From assembly GCF_000577815.1 (NCBI RefSeq), contig NZ_CBYM010000016.1, positions 1-64,000 on the forward strand: a stretch of DNA of 64,000 nucleotides, read 5' to 3'. Positions 25,265 through 35,031 of this stretch are shown here, piece by piece. The notes under the pieces were generated by a model. It made no database searches. It worked only from the letters and a program-made list of their open reading frames with translations, and was not told where the DNA came from. Numbering within the stretch: the stretch's first letter is position 1; the number at the start of each line of letters is the position of its first letter. The DNA comes from Clostridium saudiense (GTDB lineage Bacteria; Bacillota; Clostridia; Clostridiales; Clostridiaceae). A program made the position numbers and the translations under genes.

Positions 25265-25311
25265 AAAGAGTTCATTCTATATAAAGAATATATAGAAAGG
25301 GCTCTTTTTTC
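25265..25311 (+). terminator. Terminator between pgsA and recA
   Basis: Outer AAAGAG (25265-25270) pairs with CTCTTT (25302-25307). Inner TTCTATAT (25275-25282) pairs with ATATAGAA (25290-25297). A T run follows. Confidence 0.75.
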
Positions 25312-25332
25312 AATAAAAAATTATAATATATG

Positions 25333-25361
25333 TTGACTACAAATAAATAATACTTTATAAT
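25333..25361 (+). promoter_or_regulatory. recA promoter
   Basis: TTGACT (25333-25338), a 17-base spacer and consensus TATAAT (25356-25361) form one of the best sigma-A promoters in the window. Confidence 0.85.
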
Positions 25362-25372
25362 TAAAAACATAA

Positions 25373-25384
25373 GAACAAACGTTC
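25373..25384 (+). promoter_or_regulatory. LexA-binding SOS box of recA
   Basis: GAACAAACGTTC matches the Gram-positive GAAC-N4-GTTC operator exactly. It starts 11 bases after the -10 box, so bound LexA would cover the transcription start. Confidence 0.88.
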
Positions 25385-25403
25385 ATGAAAGGGTGATTAT
25401 TTA

Positions 25404-26447
25404 ATGGCAAATATTGATGAAAATAAATTAAAAGCAATTGAGAATGCGATGAGTCAAATTGAGAAACAATTTGGTAAAGGGTCTATAATGAAATTAGGTG
25501 AACATAGCACTTTAAATGTAGACTCAATTTCTACTGGCTGTCTTGATTTGGACATAGCTCTTGGAATTGGAGGAGTACCAAGAGGTAGAATTATTGAAAT
25601 ATATGGACCAGAAAGTTCAGGTAAAACTACAGTTGCATTACATGTTGCAGCTGAAGCTCAAAAGTTAGGTGGGGCTGTTGCTTTCGTAGATGCTGAACAT
25701 GCATTAGATCCAAGTTATGCTAGAAACCTTGGTGTTGATACAGAAAATCTTATAGTATCTCAACCAGATACAGGAGAACAAGGGCTTGAAATAGCAGAAG
25801 CATTAGTTAGATCTGGAGCCATAGATGTACTTGTAGTTGACTCAGTAGCAGCTTTAGTGCCAAGAGCTGAAATTGAAGGTGAAATGGGTGATTCTCATGT
25901 TGGTTTACAAGCAAGATTAATGTCTCAAGCTTTAAGAAAATTAACAGGTACTATAAATAAATCTAAATGTGTTGTTATTTTCATTAATCAATTAAGAGAA
26001 AAAGTTGGAATTATGTTCGGAAACCCAGAAACAACAACAGGGGGAAGAGCTCTTAAGTTCTATTCAAGTATTAGAATGGATGTTAGAAGAATCGATTCAA
26101 TTAAGCAAGGTGATGAAATTGTTGGTAACAGAACAAGAGTAAAAATTATGAAGAACAAAGTAGCACCTCCATTTAAACAAGCTGAATTTGACATAATGTA
26201 TAATGAAGGAATATCAAGAACAGGAAATATTGTTGATGTTGGTGTTAAAGAAAATATTGTTCAAAAGAGCGGAGCTTGGTTCTCTTATGGGGATATAAGA
26301 TTAGGTCAAGGAAGAGAAAATGCTAAACAATATTTAAAAGATAATCCTGAAATTGCTCTTGAAATAGAAAATAAAATTAGAAGTAAATATGAATTACCGC
26401 TAATGGTAGATAAAACTAAAGGGTCAGCTAAAAAAGTTAGCGAATAA
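25404..26447 (+). CDS. recA: Recombinase RecA
   Basis: This 347-residue protein is the ATP-dependent strand-exchange protein and the co-protease that triggers LexA cleavage. Walker A is GPESSGKTT at residues 68-76. The L1/L2 DNA-binding loops and the [28 protein letters not shown] segment are intact, as is [18 protein letters not shown] short lysine-rich C-terminus ends [10 protein letters not shown] consensus promoter plus a perfect SOS box lie upstream, and a terminator downstream. It is a single-gene SOS unit within conserved synteny. Confidence 0.99.
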   Translation: MANIDENKLKAIENAMSQIEKQFGKGSIMKLGEHSTLNVDSISTGCLDLDIALGIGGVPRGRIIEIYGPESSGKTTVALHVAAEAQKLGGAVAFVDAEHALDPSYARNLGVDTENLIVSQPDTGEQGLEIAEALVRSGAIDVLVVDSVAALVPRAEIEGEMGDSHVGLQARLMSQALRKLTGTINKSKCVVIFINQLREKVGIMFGNPETTTGGRALKFYSSIRMDVRRIDSIKQGDEIVGNRTRVKIMKNKVAPPFKQAEFDIMYNEGISRTGNIVDVGVKENIVQKSGAWFSYGDIRLGQGRENAKQYLKDNPEIALEIENKIRSKYELPLMVDKTKGSAKKVSE

Positions 26448-26456
26448 ATAATAATT

Positions 26457-26493
26457 AAGGATATGTAGTTTTTATAAATTGCATATCCTTTTT
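26457..26493 (+). terminator. recA terminator
   Basis: AAGGATATG (26457-26465) pairs with CATATCCTT (26482-26490), and a short T run follows. Confidence 0.8.
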
Positions 26494-26574
26494 AATATAA
26501 ATAAATAAATAGGAAATACTATTAATGAAATATCTTTAAGCAATTTAGTGTGTATACATAGCAAGGAACTAATC

Positions 26575-26603
26575 TTGACATATTTTTGTTTATAAGGTAA
26601 AAT
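26575..26603 (+). promoter_or_regulatory. Promoter of rny
   Basis: Consensus TTGACA (26575-26580), a 17-base spacer and TAAAAT (26598-26603) predict a leader of about 100 bases before rny. Confidence 0.75.
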
Positions 26604-26650
26604 AATAACAAATACTGGTTTATCATATTCATAGGGACAGTGAGAATAAT

Positions 26651-26689
26651 ATGACACCTAGACGTTCTCTATTAAATTATAAATAGAGA
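26651..26689 (+). promoter_or_regulatory. Leader hairpin and 11-codon upstream frame before rny
   Basis: In the rny leader an ATG at 26651 opens an 11-codon frame (MTPRRSLLNYK) that stops at 26686. An 8-bp stem (TCTCTATT at 26666-26673 with AATAGAGA at 26682-26689) overlaps its end. There is only a weak SD, so translation is uncertain. It may be a regulatory or RNase-processing element. Confidence 0.35.
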
Positions 26690-26710
26690 TTTATACGAGG
26701 AGGTGTTAGT

Positions 26711-28252
26711 TTGGAGATATTAACAATTATATTGGTTGATATTGTTGTATTAGCGGTATTCGGGTTTATCGTATACAAGGCAATACAAAAGGCCACACAA
26801 AAGAAGGTTTTATTTTTAGAAAATGAAGCTAAAGATTTAGTTGAAAAGGCTAAAAGAGAAGCTGAAGCTGCTAAGAAAGAATCTATTTTAGAGGCTAAAG
26901 AAGAGGTTCACAAACTAAGAAATGATTTAGACAGAGATTCTCGTGAGAGAAGAAATGAAATTCAAAGGCTTGAAAGAAGAATTCTTCAAAGAGAAGAATC
27001 TTTAGACAAAAAGAGTGATCTATTAGAAAAGAAAGAAGAAACTATCAATAAAAGATTGCAAGAAATTGATCAAATGGAAGAAAGTGTTCAGCAGTTACAT
27101 GCTAAAAGAAGAGAAGAATTAGAAAGAATATCTACTTTAACTTCAGAAGAAGCTAAAGAAATTCTTCTTGGAGAAGTTAGAAAGGAAGTTTCTCATGATG
27201 CAGCTTTAATGATTAAAGACATTGAGTCAAAGGCTAAAGAAGAAGCTGATAAAAAAGCAAGAGAAATTATAACTACTGCAATTCAAAGATGTGCAGCAGA
27301 TCATGTATCTGAATCTACAGTTCATGTTGTTGCTTTACCAAATGATGAGATGAAGGGCAGAATTATTGGAAGAGAAGGTAGAAACATAAGGACACTCGAA
27401 ACATTAACAGGAGTAGATTTAATTATTGATGATACTCCAGAAGCGGTTATTTTATCTAGCTTTGATCCTATAAGAAGAGAAGTAGCTAGAATAGCACTAG
27501 AAAAATTAATTGTAGATGGAAGAATACATCCAGCTAGAATTGAAGAAATGGTTGAAAGAGCCAAAAAAGATGTTGAAAATGATATTAAAGAAGAAGGCGA
27601 ACAAGCGACTTTAGAAACAGGTGTACATGGTTTACACCCTGAAATTATAAGACTTTTAGGAAGATTAAAGTATAGAACTAGCTATGGTCAAAATGTGTTA
27701 AAGCATTCAATAGAAGTTGCATACTTAGCAAGCGTAATGGCTTCAGAGTTAGGTCTTGATGTAAATTTAGCTAAAAGAGCAGGTTTATTACATGACATCG
27801 GTAAAGCAATAGATCAAGAGCAAGAAGGACCTCATGCATTAATCGGAGGAGATTTTGCTAAAAAGTATCATGAATCAGCATTAGTTGTAAATGCTATTGC
27901 TGCTCACCATGGTGATGTTGAAATGATGTCTATGGAAGCTGTTTTAGTTCAAGCAGCTGATGCAATATCAGCAGCAAGACCAGGCGCTAGAAGAGAAACG
28001 TTAGAAGCTTATATTAAGAGATTAGAGAAACTTGAAGAAATTGCAAATTCTTATGAGGGCGTAGATAAGTCATATGCCATTCAAGCTGGAAGAGAAATTA
28101 GAATCATGGTTAAACCAGAACAATTAGACGATGCTGGTTCAATTGAATTAGCACGTAATTTAGCTAAAAGTGTTGAAGAACAATTAGAGTATCCAGGGCA
28201 AATTAAGATCAATGTAATTAGAGAAATAAGAGCAGTGGATTTTGCTAAATAA
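26711..28252 (+). CDS. rny: Ribonuclease Y
   Basis: This 513-residue membrane-anchored endoribonuclease starts bulk mRNA decay in Firmicutes. An N-terminal transmembrane helix ([20 protein letters not shown]) is followed by a long coiled coil (residues about 30-200). Next come a KH RNA-binding domain with [15 protein letters not shown] and an HD domain with metal motif HDIGKAID and the second His motif AHHGDVE. The TTG start at 26711 lies behind gaggaggtg. Length is within ten residues of B. subtilis RNase Y. It is followed by a strong terminator and has its own promoter. Confidence 0.97.
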   Translation: MEILTIILVDIVVLAVFGFIVYKAIQKATQKKVLFLENEAKDLVEKAKREAEAAKKESILEAKEEVHKLRNDLDRDSRERRNEIQRLERRILQREESLDKKSDLLEKKEETINKRLQEIDQMEESVQQLHAKRREELERISTLTSEEAKEILLGEVRKEVSHDAALMIKDIESKAKEEADKKAREIITTAIQRCAADHVSESTVHVVALPNDEMKGRIIGREGRNIRTLETLTGVDLIIDDTPEAVILSSFDPIRREVARIALEKLIVDGRIHPARIEEMVERAKKDVENDIKEEGEQATLETGVHGLHPEIIRLLGRLKYRTSYGQNVLKHSIEVAYLASVMASELGLDVNLAKRAGLLHDIGKAIDQEQEGPHALIGGDFAKKYHESALVVNAIAAHHGDVEMMSMEAVLVQAADAISAARPGARRETLEAYIKRLEKLEEIANSYEGVDKSYAIQAGREIRIMVKPEQLDDAGSIELARNLAKSVEEQLEYPGQIKINVIREIRAVDFAK

Positions 28253-28255
28253 ATA

Positions 28256-28293
28256 AAAAAATGCATTTTGTATTATTACAAAATGCATTTTTT
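28256..28293 (+). terminator. rny terminator
   Basis: A perfect 17-bp stem (28256-28272 with 28277-28293, core ATGCATTTTGTA) has flanking A and T runs and would work in both directions. Confidence 0.88.
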
Positions 28294-28335
28294 ATATTTT
28301 TTTTAAAAATTTTTTAAATTTTTTTTAAAATTAAA

Positions 28336-28362
28336 AGGAGATTTCAGTCTTTTGTAGAATAT
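28336..28362 (+). promoter_or_regulatory. Sigma-H-type promoter of spoVS
   Basis: AGGAGAT (28336-28342), 11 bases, then GTAGAATAT (28354-28362) fits the sigma-H pattern AGGAWWT and RnnGAAT. spoVS is a known sigma-H gene in Bacillus, which supports the reading. Confidence 0.65.
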
Positions 28363-28438
28363 ATAATCATATAAGTAATTATAAGAATTTATAAACAATC
28401 ATATGTAAACGATTTTAAATCAGGAGGTAGAAATACAA

Positions 28439-28699
28439 ATGGAAGTATTAAAAGTATCAACAAAATCTAATCCAAATTCAGTGGCAGGTGCTCTAGCAGC
28501 AATTATTAAGGAGAAAAATATTGTAGAAATACAAGCTGTAGGTGCAGGTGCAATAAATCAAGCAGTAAAGGCTATAGCAATTGCAAGGGGCTTTGTTGCT
28601 CCAAGTGGAAGAGACATAGTATGTATACCTGCCTTTACTGACATAGAAATTGATGGTGAAGAAAGAACAGCTATAAAATTAATTGTACAACCTAGATAA
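28439..28699 (+). CDS. spoVS: Stage V sporulation protein S
   Basis: This 86-residue small Alba-like protein affects sporulation and septation. The whole sequence is family-typical: MEVLKVSTKSNPNSVAGALA at the start, VEIQAVGAGAINQAVKAIAIA in the middle, and SGRDIVCIPAFTDIEIDGEE. The length of 86 residues is exact for SpoVS. The ATG lies behind aggaggt. A sigma-H-like promoter is upstream. No other sporulation gene sits directly beside it, but rny-spoVS adjacency is conserved in Firmicutes. Confidence 0.98.
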   Translation: MEVLKVSTKSNPNSVAGALAAIIKEKNIVEIQAVGAGAINQAVKAIAIARGFVAPSGRDIVCIPAFTDIEIDGEERTAIKLIVQPR

Positions 28700-28731
28700 A
28701 AAATAAGTTTATATTAAAAGACATTTTAGTA

Positions 28732-28760
28732 TTGAAATTATTTTAAGGACAGTATATAAT
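28732..28760 (+). promoter_or_regulatory. ptsH promoter
   Basis: TTGAAA (28732-28737), a 17-base spacer and TATAAT (28755-28760) lie about 48 bases upstream of the HPr start codon. Confidence 0.75.
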
Positions 28761-28807
28761 GTAATCGTTAGATATATAATATATTATACGTAAAGAGGTG
28801 TGTTTTA

Positions 28808-29068
28808 ATGGTATCTAAAGAAGTAATAGTAAACAATGGAACTGGTTTACATGCAAGACCAGCGACTTTATTAGTTAAGAAAGCTTCATCTTTCAAATCT
28901 GATGTAAGCATTGAATTTAACGGAAAGAAAGCTAACGTTAAAAGCTTAATTGGTGTTTTATCTTTAGGAGTTACTAAAGGAGCTAACATCACAGTTACAG
29001 CTAGCGGTGATGATGAAACTTTAGCAGCAGAAGAAATCGCTAAATTAATCGAAACTTTAGAAGACTAA
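28808..29068 (+). CDS. ptsH: Phosphocarrier protein HPr
   Basis: This 86-residue protein carries phosphate from enzyme I to sugar-specific enzymes II of the phosphotransferase system. The active-site His15 is in TGLHARPA. Ser46, the HPr kinase target used for catabolite repression in Firmicutes, is in VKSLIGVLSLG. Both sites are present. The gene stands alone with its own promoter and terminator, away from ptsI, which is the usual arrangement in clostridia. Confidence 0.97.
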   Translation: MVSKEVIVNNGTGLHARPATLLVKKASSFKSDVSIEFNGKKANVKSLIGVLSLGVTKGANITVTASGDDETLAAEEIAKLIETLED

Positions 29069-29071
29069 AAT

Positions 29072-29098
29072 AAAAAAAGTGCGTAAGCACTTTTTTTT
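29072..29098 (+). terminator. ptsH terminator
   Basis: An 11-bp stem (AAAAAAAGTGC at 29072-29082 with GCACTTTTTTT at 29087-29097) closes on GTAA. Confidence 0.9.
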
Positions 29099-29121
29099 AT
29101 TTTATTGTATGTTTTACTAGT

Positions 29122-29346
29122 TTACTTATCTGTATTAAATGTTATAATATTACATCTAAATATTAAAGATATTAAATCAATAGCACATATTAATATTAAA
29201 ATATATATCATTCTTAAAATAGTAGGTGAACCACCACATAATACTGATAGAATATTAATATTAAATATTCCTATTATCCCCCATGTTAATGATCCTAGTA
29301 AAACTACAATGGCTGAAAACTTATCAAAGGTACTTAATTTACACAT
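29122..29346 (-). CDS. DUF378 (YuzA-like) small membrane protein
   Basis: This 74-residue protein has two hydrophobic helices: FDKFSAIVVLLGSLTWGIIGIF and MIYILILICAIDLISL, separated by the family-typical LCGGSPTILR. This matches DUF378/YuzA, a family of unknown role. I chose ATG at 29346 because ggagg stands seven bases upstream; the open frame continues to 29412 without a usable SD. It is transcribed divergently from purB. Confidence 0.8.
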   Translation of the reverse strand: MCKLSTFDKFSAIVVLLGSLTWGIIGIFNINILSVLCGGSPTILRMIYILILICAIDLISLIFRCNIITFNTDK

Positions 29347-29481
29347 AATAATTCCTCCGTAATATGTATTATAATAAATAATATGAAAATTTTTTTTTAT
29401 TATTACTAACAAAAAAAATAAAAATATGATATAATACGAATTATATTATGTTAAAAGCATAAATTATTCGGAGGTGTTCAA

Positions 29482-30912
29482 ATGACAAACTTATACAATT
29501 CGCCATTAAACTCTAGATATGCATCAAAGGAAATGAGTTATATATTTTCTGATGATATGAAATTTACAACTTGGAGAAAGTTATGGGTTGCTTTAGCTGA
29601 AGGGGAAAGAGAATTAGGAATAAATATAACAGAAGAGCAAATTAATGAGTTAAAAGCTAATATAGATAATATAAATTACGATGAGGCAAGAAAAAGAGAA
29701 AAAGAAGTAAGACATGATGTTATGAGTCATGTATATGCATATGGATTACAATGTCCTCATGCAAAAGGAATCATACACTTAGGTGCTACTAGCTGCTATG
29801 TTGGGGATAATACTGATATAATAATAATGAGAGATGCATTATTATTAACTAAGAAAAAGATAGTTACAGTTTTAAATCATTTATCAAATTTTGCAATGAA
29901 ATATAAGGATATGCCTACATTAGGATTTACACATTTTCAACCTGCTCAATTGACTACAGTTGGCAAGAGAGCTACATTATGGATGCAAGATTTAGTTTTA
30001 GATATAGAAAATATAGATTTTCTATTAAGTAAATTGAAACTAAGAGGGGTTAAAGGTACAACTGGAACTCAAGCAAGCTTTATGAATTTATTTGAAGGTG
30101 ATGAAAGTAAAGTTAAAGCATTAGATACATATGTAGCTGAAAAAATGGGATTTGAAAAGAGTTATGGAGTAACAGGACAAACATATCCTAGAAAAATTGA
30201 TTCTATAGTTTTAAATACTTTATCAGAAGTAGCACAAAGTGCATATAAGTTTAGTAATGATTTAAGATTATTACAAAGTATGAAAGAAGTAGAAGAACCA
30301 TTTGAAAAACATCAAATTGGATCTTCAGCTATGGCATATAAGAGAAATCCAATGAGAAGTGAAAGAATGGGTGCTTTAGCAAGAACAGTTGTAGTTAATG
30401 CTTTAAATCCTGCAATAACAGCTTCTACGCAATGGTTTGAAAGAACATTAGATGATTCAGCTAATAAGAGAATATCAGTAGCAGAAGCTTTCTTAGCTTT
30501 AGATGGTGTTTTAAATCTTTATATTAATATTGCTGAAAATATGGTTGTTTATGATAAAGTAATAGCTAAACATGTTAATGAAGAATTACCATTTATGGCA
30601 ACAGAAAATATAATGATGGAATCAGTTAAAAAGGGTTGCGATAGACAAGAGTTACATGAAAGAATTAGAGAACATTCAATGGCAGCAGCTCAAAGAGTTA
30701 AGGGTGAAGGGTTAAATAATGATTTAATTGAAAGAATCATGGCAGATGATTACTTTAGATTATCAAGAGAAGAAATTTTAGCAATAATCGATCCACAAAA
30801 ATTTGTAGGTAGAGCTCCAAGTCAAGTTGTTGAATTTATTGCTGAATATGTTTCACCTATTATAGATGAAAATAAGGATGCATTAGAAATAAAAAGTGAA
30901 ATTACTGTTTAG
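29482..30912 (+). CDS. purB: Adenylosuccinate lyase
   Basis: This 476-residue enzyme of the fumarase/aspartase superfamily cleaves SAICAR and adenylosuccinate in purine synthesis. The signature loop GSSAMAYKRNPMRSE is intact near residue 281. The catalytic histidines are in RHDVMSHVYAYG and GFTHFQPAQLTTVGKRA. The length matches the longer PurB class found in clostridia. The ATG lies behind ggaggtg. It stands alone, outside a pur operon, and ends at a perfect 18-bp hairpin. Confidence 0.96.
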   Translation: MTNLYNSPLNSRYASKEMSYIFSDDMKFTTWRKLWVALAEGERELGINITEEQINELKANIDNINYDEARKREKEVRHDVMSHVYAYGLQCPHAKGIIHLGATSCYVGDNTDIIIMRDALLLTKKKIVTVLNHLSNFAMKYKDMPTLGFTHFQPAQLTTVGKRATLWMQDLVLDIENIDFLLSKLKLRGVKGTTGTQASFMNLFEGDESKVKALDTYVAEKMGFEKSYGVTGQTYPRKIDSIVLNTLSEVAQSAYKFSNDLRLLQSMKEVEEPFEKHQIGSSAMAYKRNPMRSERMGALARTVVVNALNPAITASTQWFERTLDDSANKRISVAEAFLALDGVLNLYINIAENMVVYDKVIAKHVNEELPFMATENIMMESVKKGCDRQELHERIREHSMAAAQRVKGEGLNNDLIERIMADDYFRLSREEILAIIDPQKFVGRAPSQVVEFIAEYVSPIIDENKDALEIKSEITV

Positions 30913-30922
30913 TTAAAATATT

Positions 30923-30966
30923 AATCTACTTTAAGTTAATTGAAATTAACTTAAAGTAGATTTTTT
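30923..30966 (+). terminator. purB terminator
   Basis: A perfect 18-bp stem (30923-30940 with 30945-30962; outer AATCTACT and AGTAGATT) closes on TGAA, and a T run follows. Confidence 0.92.
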
Positions 30967-31072
30967 ATTAAATATAGCTTATTTATAGTGTAATCTAACT
31001 AATATTGTAATGTAATTTATTTAGTAATCATATGTTATAGTAAATAATACAATAAGGGGATTACACTAAATA

Positions 31073-32917
31073 ATGAAAGAGATTTATGAATATTTATTGA
31101 AAAACTCAACTTTTGATAACTTAATTAAAAACTATATACAAGGGAATAGAATTGCTATAATTAGAAATAATGAAAAAAGTGATTATGTTATAAATTATTT
31201 ACAAGAATATATATTAAACAATGCTACTGTAGAAGGAGTTGAAAAGAAATATAAAGATTTGAATTCATGTTACAATTTAGATTCAATTAAGTCAAAGAAG
31301 CTTATAGTACTTAATAGAGAGATAAATAATAATAAAAGAAATATTATAAATACATTTCTGACATTCATAGAAAAAGATAATTTAGGAAGGTCATTAAATG
31401 ATTTATATTCAATAACTAAGAAAAGTTTAGATTTTAAAGATGAATCTTTTAGGTTTTTTTCGATTTTAAGTAAATGTAAAGAAGTAATTGGAAATGAAGA
31501 AGAAACAGTTGTAGAAGAGATCGATAAAATTATTGCAGGAAATTATATTAATATATATATAAAGTATTTAAAGTTTAAAGGAAATAAAAAGTTTGAAATT
31601 ATAAAAGATAATATAGATGTAAGTGATATAAAAAAAATAATAACAAAATTAAGTGGCATTTTGAATAATAGTTTTGCATTTATGCCTCCTATCTATAATA
31701 ATGAATACACGAGTGATTTTGAAAATGAAGAAATTTATTATAAAAATTATACTCCTGAACAGTTGCTAGAAGAAGTCAAAAAAATTAATTACAAACATAA
31801 TAAAAAATTGTTAGGGGAAATCGTAGATATAAAGTGGTATAAATTCTCTCAAATATTTAATTATAAGAAAATAACTAATAAAAATAAACAAGTTCAGGAT
31901 GCTTATTATAAAAGAGAAAAAGAGATTTATAATCAATATATGGAGAATATTGATAATTTAAAGTTATTTTCAAGTTCATTCAAATTTTTAACTAAGGTTT
32001 TTAAAGAAAAGGTATTAGATGAAATTGATGATAATGTATCGAATGAAGATAATTTATATGAATGTATACTAAATTTAAAAGAAACATTAACTACATATGA
32101 AGAATTTTTAAGTTTAGAAAATAAAGTTAAATCTTTAAGTGATATTCAAAGAAATATATTAGATTATTGTTATGATAAGATTGATAATAAGAATGATTTA
32201 GAGAAAATAATTAGATTCATACCAAGTTATTATTTATATGAAGAAATTGAAGAGGATGAGCTTAAATATGAGGAAGAAATAATTGAGTATGAATATGTAG
32301 ATGAAAGAATAAGGAATCTACATTTAGCTTTAAAAGCATATGACGATATTATTCCACAAGTATTAAAGGAATATAGTTATAAAAATACAAATGATTATCT
32401 TAAAGAAAACAAAATTGATATTAACAAATTAGATTTTATAGAAGTAATTGATAATAAATATGAAGAAAAAAATTATAAGCTTTTATCTAATTTATATCCA
32501 TTTTTAATTATTAGTAAAGAGGAGTACGATGCTAACAAAGAAATCATAAATAATAGTTTTCAAGTTATTATAAAAAGTGAAGATTTCTTAATTAGTGATG
32601 ATATTAAGGAATATAAAAGTGAAATTTCAACTAATGAGAGATTAGATAAGGGGATAACTAACTTGCTTTCTAATTTAGGTTATCACATATATGAAGATGA
32701 AAAGGATAAATCACTTTTATATGTATCTGGATGCAAGGGTAAAGATGAAATTAAAACAATATTTATAAATAATAAAGAAGAATTTAATGTTAATATCTTA
32801 ATAAGATTATTAGATATTATAGATAAAAGAGGAGAATTGATATATATATGGTATAGGAATTGGTGGCTAAATAAAAATGAAGAAGTACAAAGATTACATT
32901 TTCTATTAAATAGGTAA
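31073..32917 (+). CDS. Large unknown protein, possibly helicase/nuclease-derived
   Basis: This 614-residue, very Lys/Asn/Glu/Ile-rich cytosolic protein has no signal or membrane segment. The N-terminus (KEIYEYLLKNSTFDNLIKN) and repeated coiled segments give no clear family. The C-terminal 90 residues (GITNLLSNLGYHIYEDEK ... GELIYIWYRNWWLNKNEEVQRL) resemble the end of helicase-associated Vsr-like endonuclease domains, which read roughly GW-I-RIWS-DW-x-n-E--RL. The catalytic acidic residues of such domains are not evident, and no Walker motif is present. So it may be a degenerate or repurposed relative. Conserved synteny and intact length argue against a pseudogene. It has its own terminator. 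Confidence 0.5.
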   Translation: MKEIYEYLLKNSTFDNLIKNYIQGNRIAIIRNNEKSDYVINYLQEYILNNATVEGVEKKYKDLNSCYNLDSIKSKKLIVLNREINNNKRNIINTFLTFIEKDNLGRSLNDLYSITKKSLDFKDESFRFFSILSKCKEVIGNEEETVVEEIDKIIAGNYINIYIKYLKFKGNKKFEIIKDNIDVSDIKKIITKLSGILNNSFAFMPPIYNNEYTSDFENEEIYYKNYTPEQLLEEVKKINYKHNKKLLGEIVDIKWYKFSQIFNYKKITNKNKQVQDAYYKREKEIYNQYMENIDNLKLFSSSFKFLTKVFKEKVLDEIDDNVSNEDNLYECILNLKETLTTYEEFLSLENKVKSLSDIQRNILDYCYDKIDNKNDLEKIIRFIPSYYLYEEIEEDELKYEEEIIEYEYVDERIRNLHLALKAYDDIIPQVLKEYSYKNTNDYLKENKIDINKLDFIEVIDNKYEEKNYKLLSNLYPFLIISKEEYDANKEIINNSFQVIIKSEDFLISDDIKEYKSEISTNERLDKGITNLLSNLGYHIYEDEKDKSLLYVSGCKGKDEIKTIFINNKEEFNVNILIRLLDIIDKRGELIYIWYRNWWLNKNEEVQRLHFLLNR

Positions 32918-32923
32918 GGATAT

Positions 32924-32956
32924 ATTAGGCATAAATTTAGTATGCCTAATTTTTTT
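32924..32956 (+). terminator. Terminator after the 614-aa gene
   Basis: ATTAGGCATA (32924-32933) pairs perfectly with TATGCCTAAT (32941-32950), and a T run follows to 32956. Confidence 0.9.
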
Positions 32957-33017
32957 GCATTAATTTATATAAATGTGATAAAATTAGTGAATAAATTACT
33001 AATCAAAGGAGAAGACG

Positions 33018-34946
33018 ATGAATTTAATAACAGTTGAAAATATAAAAAAGACATATAGTGAAAAAGTTTTATTAAATGATGTTTCATTTGGAATTAATGA
33101 TGGTGATAAAATAGGGCTTATTGGATTAAATGGTAGTGGAAAGTCTACATTATTAAAAATAATAACAGGAAGAGATGAGTTCTTTGATGGAAGTATTACA
33201 AAAGGTAAGGGAGTAAGAGTAGAGTACCTTTCACAAAACTCAGAGTTTGATGCTAATGCAACAGTTTTAGAACAAGTATTTAATAGTGATACCCCTGAAA
33301 TGAAATTGTTGATGGAATATGAAAATTTACTAGATAAAACTAAAAATGAAGAATTTAATGAAGATATTAACAATAGGCTTATAAAAACTCAAGAAAAAAT
33401 TGATTCCTTAAATTTATGGAATTTAGAAAGTGAAGTTAAAGTTATATTAACTAAGCTTGGAATAAATGATTATACTATGAAAATGGGTACTTTATCTGGT
33501 GGACAAAAGAAGAGGGTATTTTTAGCATCAGCATTAATAAAACCATGTGAGTTACTTGTACTAGATGAGCCTACTAACCATTTAGATTCAGGATCTATAG
33601 AATGGCTAGAAGAATATTTAAATAATAGAAAAGGTGCATTATTAATGATTACTCATGATAGATATTTCCTAGATAGAGTATCTAATAAAATTTTAGAATT
33701 AGATAGAGGAAATATATATACTTACATAGGTAATTATAGTGCATTCCTTGAAAAGAAAGCTGAAAGAATAGAATTAGAAGCAGCTAGTGAAGAGAAAAGG
33801 CAAAAGTTAATATTAAAAGAGTTGAAATGGGTAAGAAGAGGGGCTAAAGCTAGAACAACAAAACAAAAGGCAAGGCTTCAAAGATTTGATGATTTAATTA
33901 ATGAGGAATATATAGCTCCAAAGGCTAATTTAGAAATGTCTTTCATTGGAACTAGATTAGGTAAAAAAATTATAGAATTGAAAAATATAAGCAAGGGATA
34001 TGGAACTAAAAATCTTATAGATAATTTTAATTATACAGTATTAAAAGAAGATAGAATTGGAATTATTGGAGAAAATGGAGTAGGGAAAACAACACTACTT
34101 AATATAATTAGAAACTCTATTACTCCAGATGAGGGGAATATAGAAATTGGTGAAACTGTAAAGATATCTACATTTTCTCAAGATGATTCACATATGGATT
34201 TATCTATGAAAGCTATTGATTATGTTAAAGAAGGAGGAGAGTGGATTCCTACAGAAGATGGAACTAAAATAAGCGCCTCTCAGCTTGCAGAACGTTTCTT
34301 ATTTGATGGTACAATGCAATATACAATGATAGAAAAGCTTTCAGGAGGAGAGAGAAGAAGACTTCATTTACTAAGGGTGCTTATGGAAGCTCCAAATGTA
34401 TTAATTTTAGATGAGCCAACTAATGATCTTGATATAGAAACATTAAAAATACTTGAAGATTTTATTGATGAGTTTATAGGTGTTGTAATTGTTGTTTCCC
34501 ATGATAGATATTTCTTAGATAGAATTTGTAATAAGATATTTTCATTTGAGGGTAGAGGATTAATTAACATATATAATGGAAACTATAGTGATTATTTAAT
34601 TAATAAGGAAATTAAATTTTTAAAAGAAAAAGAAGCGGAGCAAAATAATAAAGCTGAAATAAGTAAGAAAAAAACTTACGTGAAAAATAAAGACGAAAGA
34701 CCAAAGTTTACTTTTAAAGAACAAAAGGAATTTGAAACTATATACACTGATATTGAAGCTATAGAAAATAAAATTGCAGAAATAGAAGAGGAAATGATAA
34801 AAAATTCAAGTAGTTATGGTTTATTAAATGAATTAGATCAAGAAAAAACTAAGCTTGAAGAGGAATTATTAGAAAAGTATGAACGTCAAGAATATTTAGA
34901 AGATATAGCAAAAAAAATAGAGGAATATAATAGTAAAAAGCAATAA
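33018..34946 (+). CDS. uup: ABC-F ATPase, Uup type
   Basis: This 642-residue soluble protein has two ABC ATPase domains and no membrane domain. Domain 1 has Walker A GLNGSGKST, signature LSGGQKKR and Walker B LLVLDEPTNHLD. Domain 2 has GENGVGKTT, LSGGERRR and VLILDEPTNDLD. A basic linker (LKWVRRGAKARTTKQKARLQRF) joins them, and the C-terminus is a coiled coil after RPKFTFKEQKEFE. The linker and tail match Uup, a ribosome- or recombination-intermediate-binding housekeeping ABC-F. No erm-like leader peptide is seen, so antibiotic resistance is less likely. Confidence 0.88.
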   Translation: MNLITVENIKKTYSEKVLLNDVSFGINDGDKIGLIGLNGSGKSTLLKIITGRDEFFDGSITKGKGVRVEYLSQNSEFDANATVLEQVFNSDTPEMKLLMEYENLLDKTKNEEFNEDINNRLIKTQEKIDSLNLWNLESEVKVILTKLGINDYTMKMGTLSGGQKKRVFLASALIKPCELLVLDEPTNHLDSGSIEWLEEYLNNRKGALLMITHDRYFLDRVSNKILELDRGNIYTYIGNYSAFLEKKAERIELEAASEEKRQKLILKELKWVRRGAKARTTKQKARLQRFDDLINEEYIAPKANLEMSFIGTRLGKKIIELKNISKGYGTKNLIDNFNYTVLKEDRIGIIGENGVGKTTLLNIIRNSITPDEGNIEIGETVKISTFSQDDSHMDLSMKAIDYVKEGGEWIPTEDGTKISASQLAERFLFDGTMQYTMIEKLSGGERRRLHLLRVLMEAPNVLILDEPTNDLDIETLKILEDFIDEFIGVVIVVSHDRYFLDRICNKIFSFEGRGLINIYNGNYSDYLINKEIKFLKEKEAEQNNKAEISKKKTYVKNKDERPKFTFKEQKEFETIYTDIEAIENKIAEIEEEMIKNSSSYGLLNELDQEKTKLEEELLEKYERQEYLEDIAKKIEEYNSKKQ

Positions 34947-35031
34947 AAGAATATAACTTATTGACAAGAATTTAAGTTTCTGATAATCTTGATAAGGTCG
35001 TAATAAAAGTTATATTTTTTAGGAGGAAATT

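Noticed and set aside
29347..29412. Longer start for the DUF378 protein
   Set aside because: No SD precedes it, while ATG 29346 has ggagg at ideal spacing and gives the usual family length.
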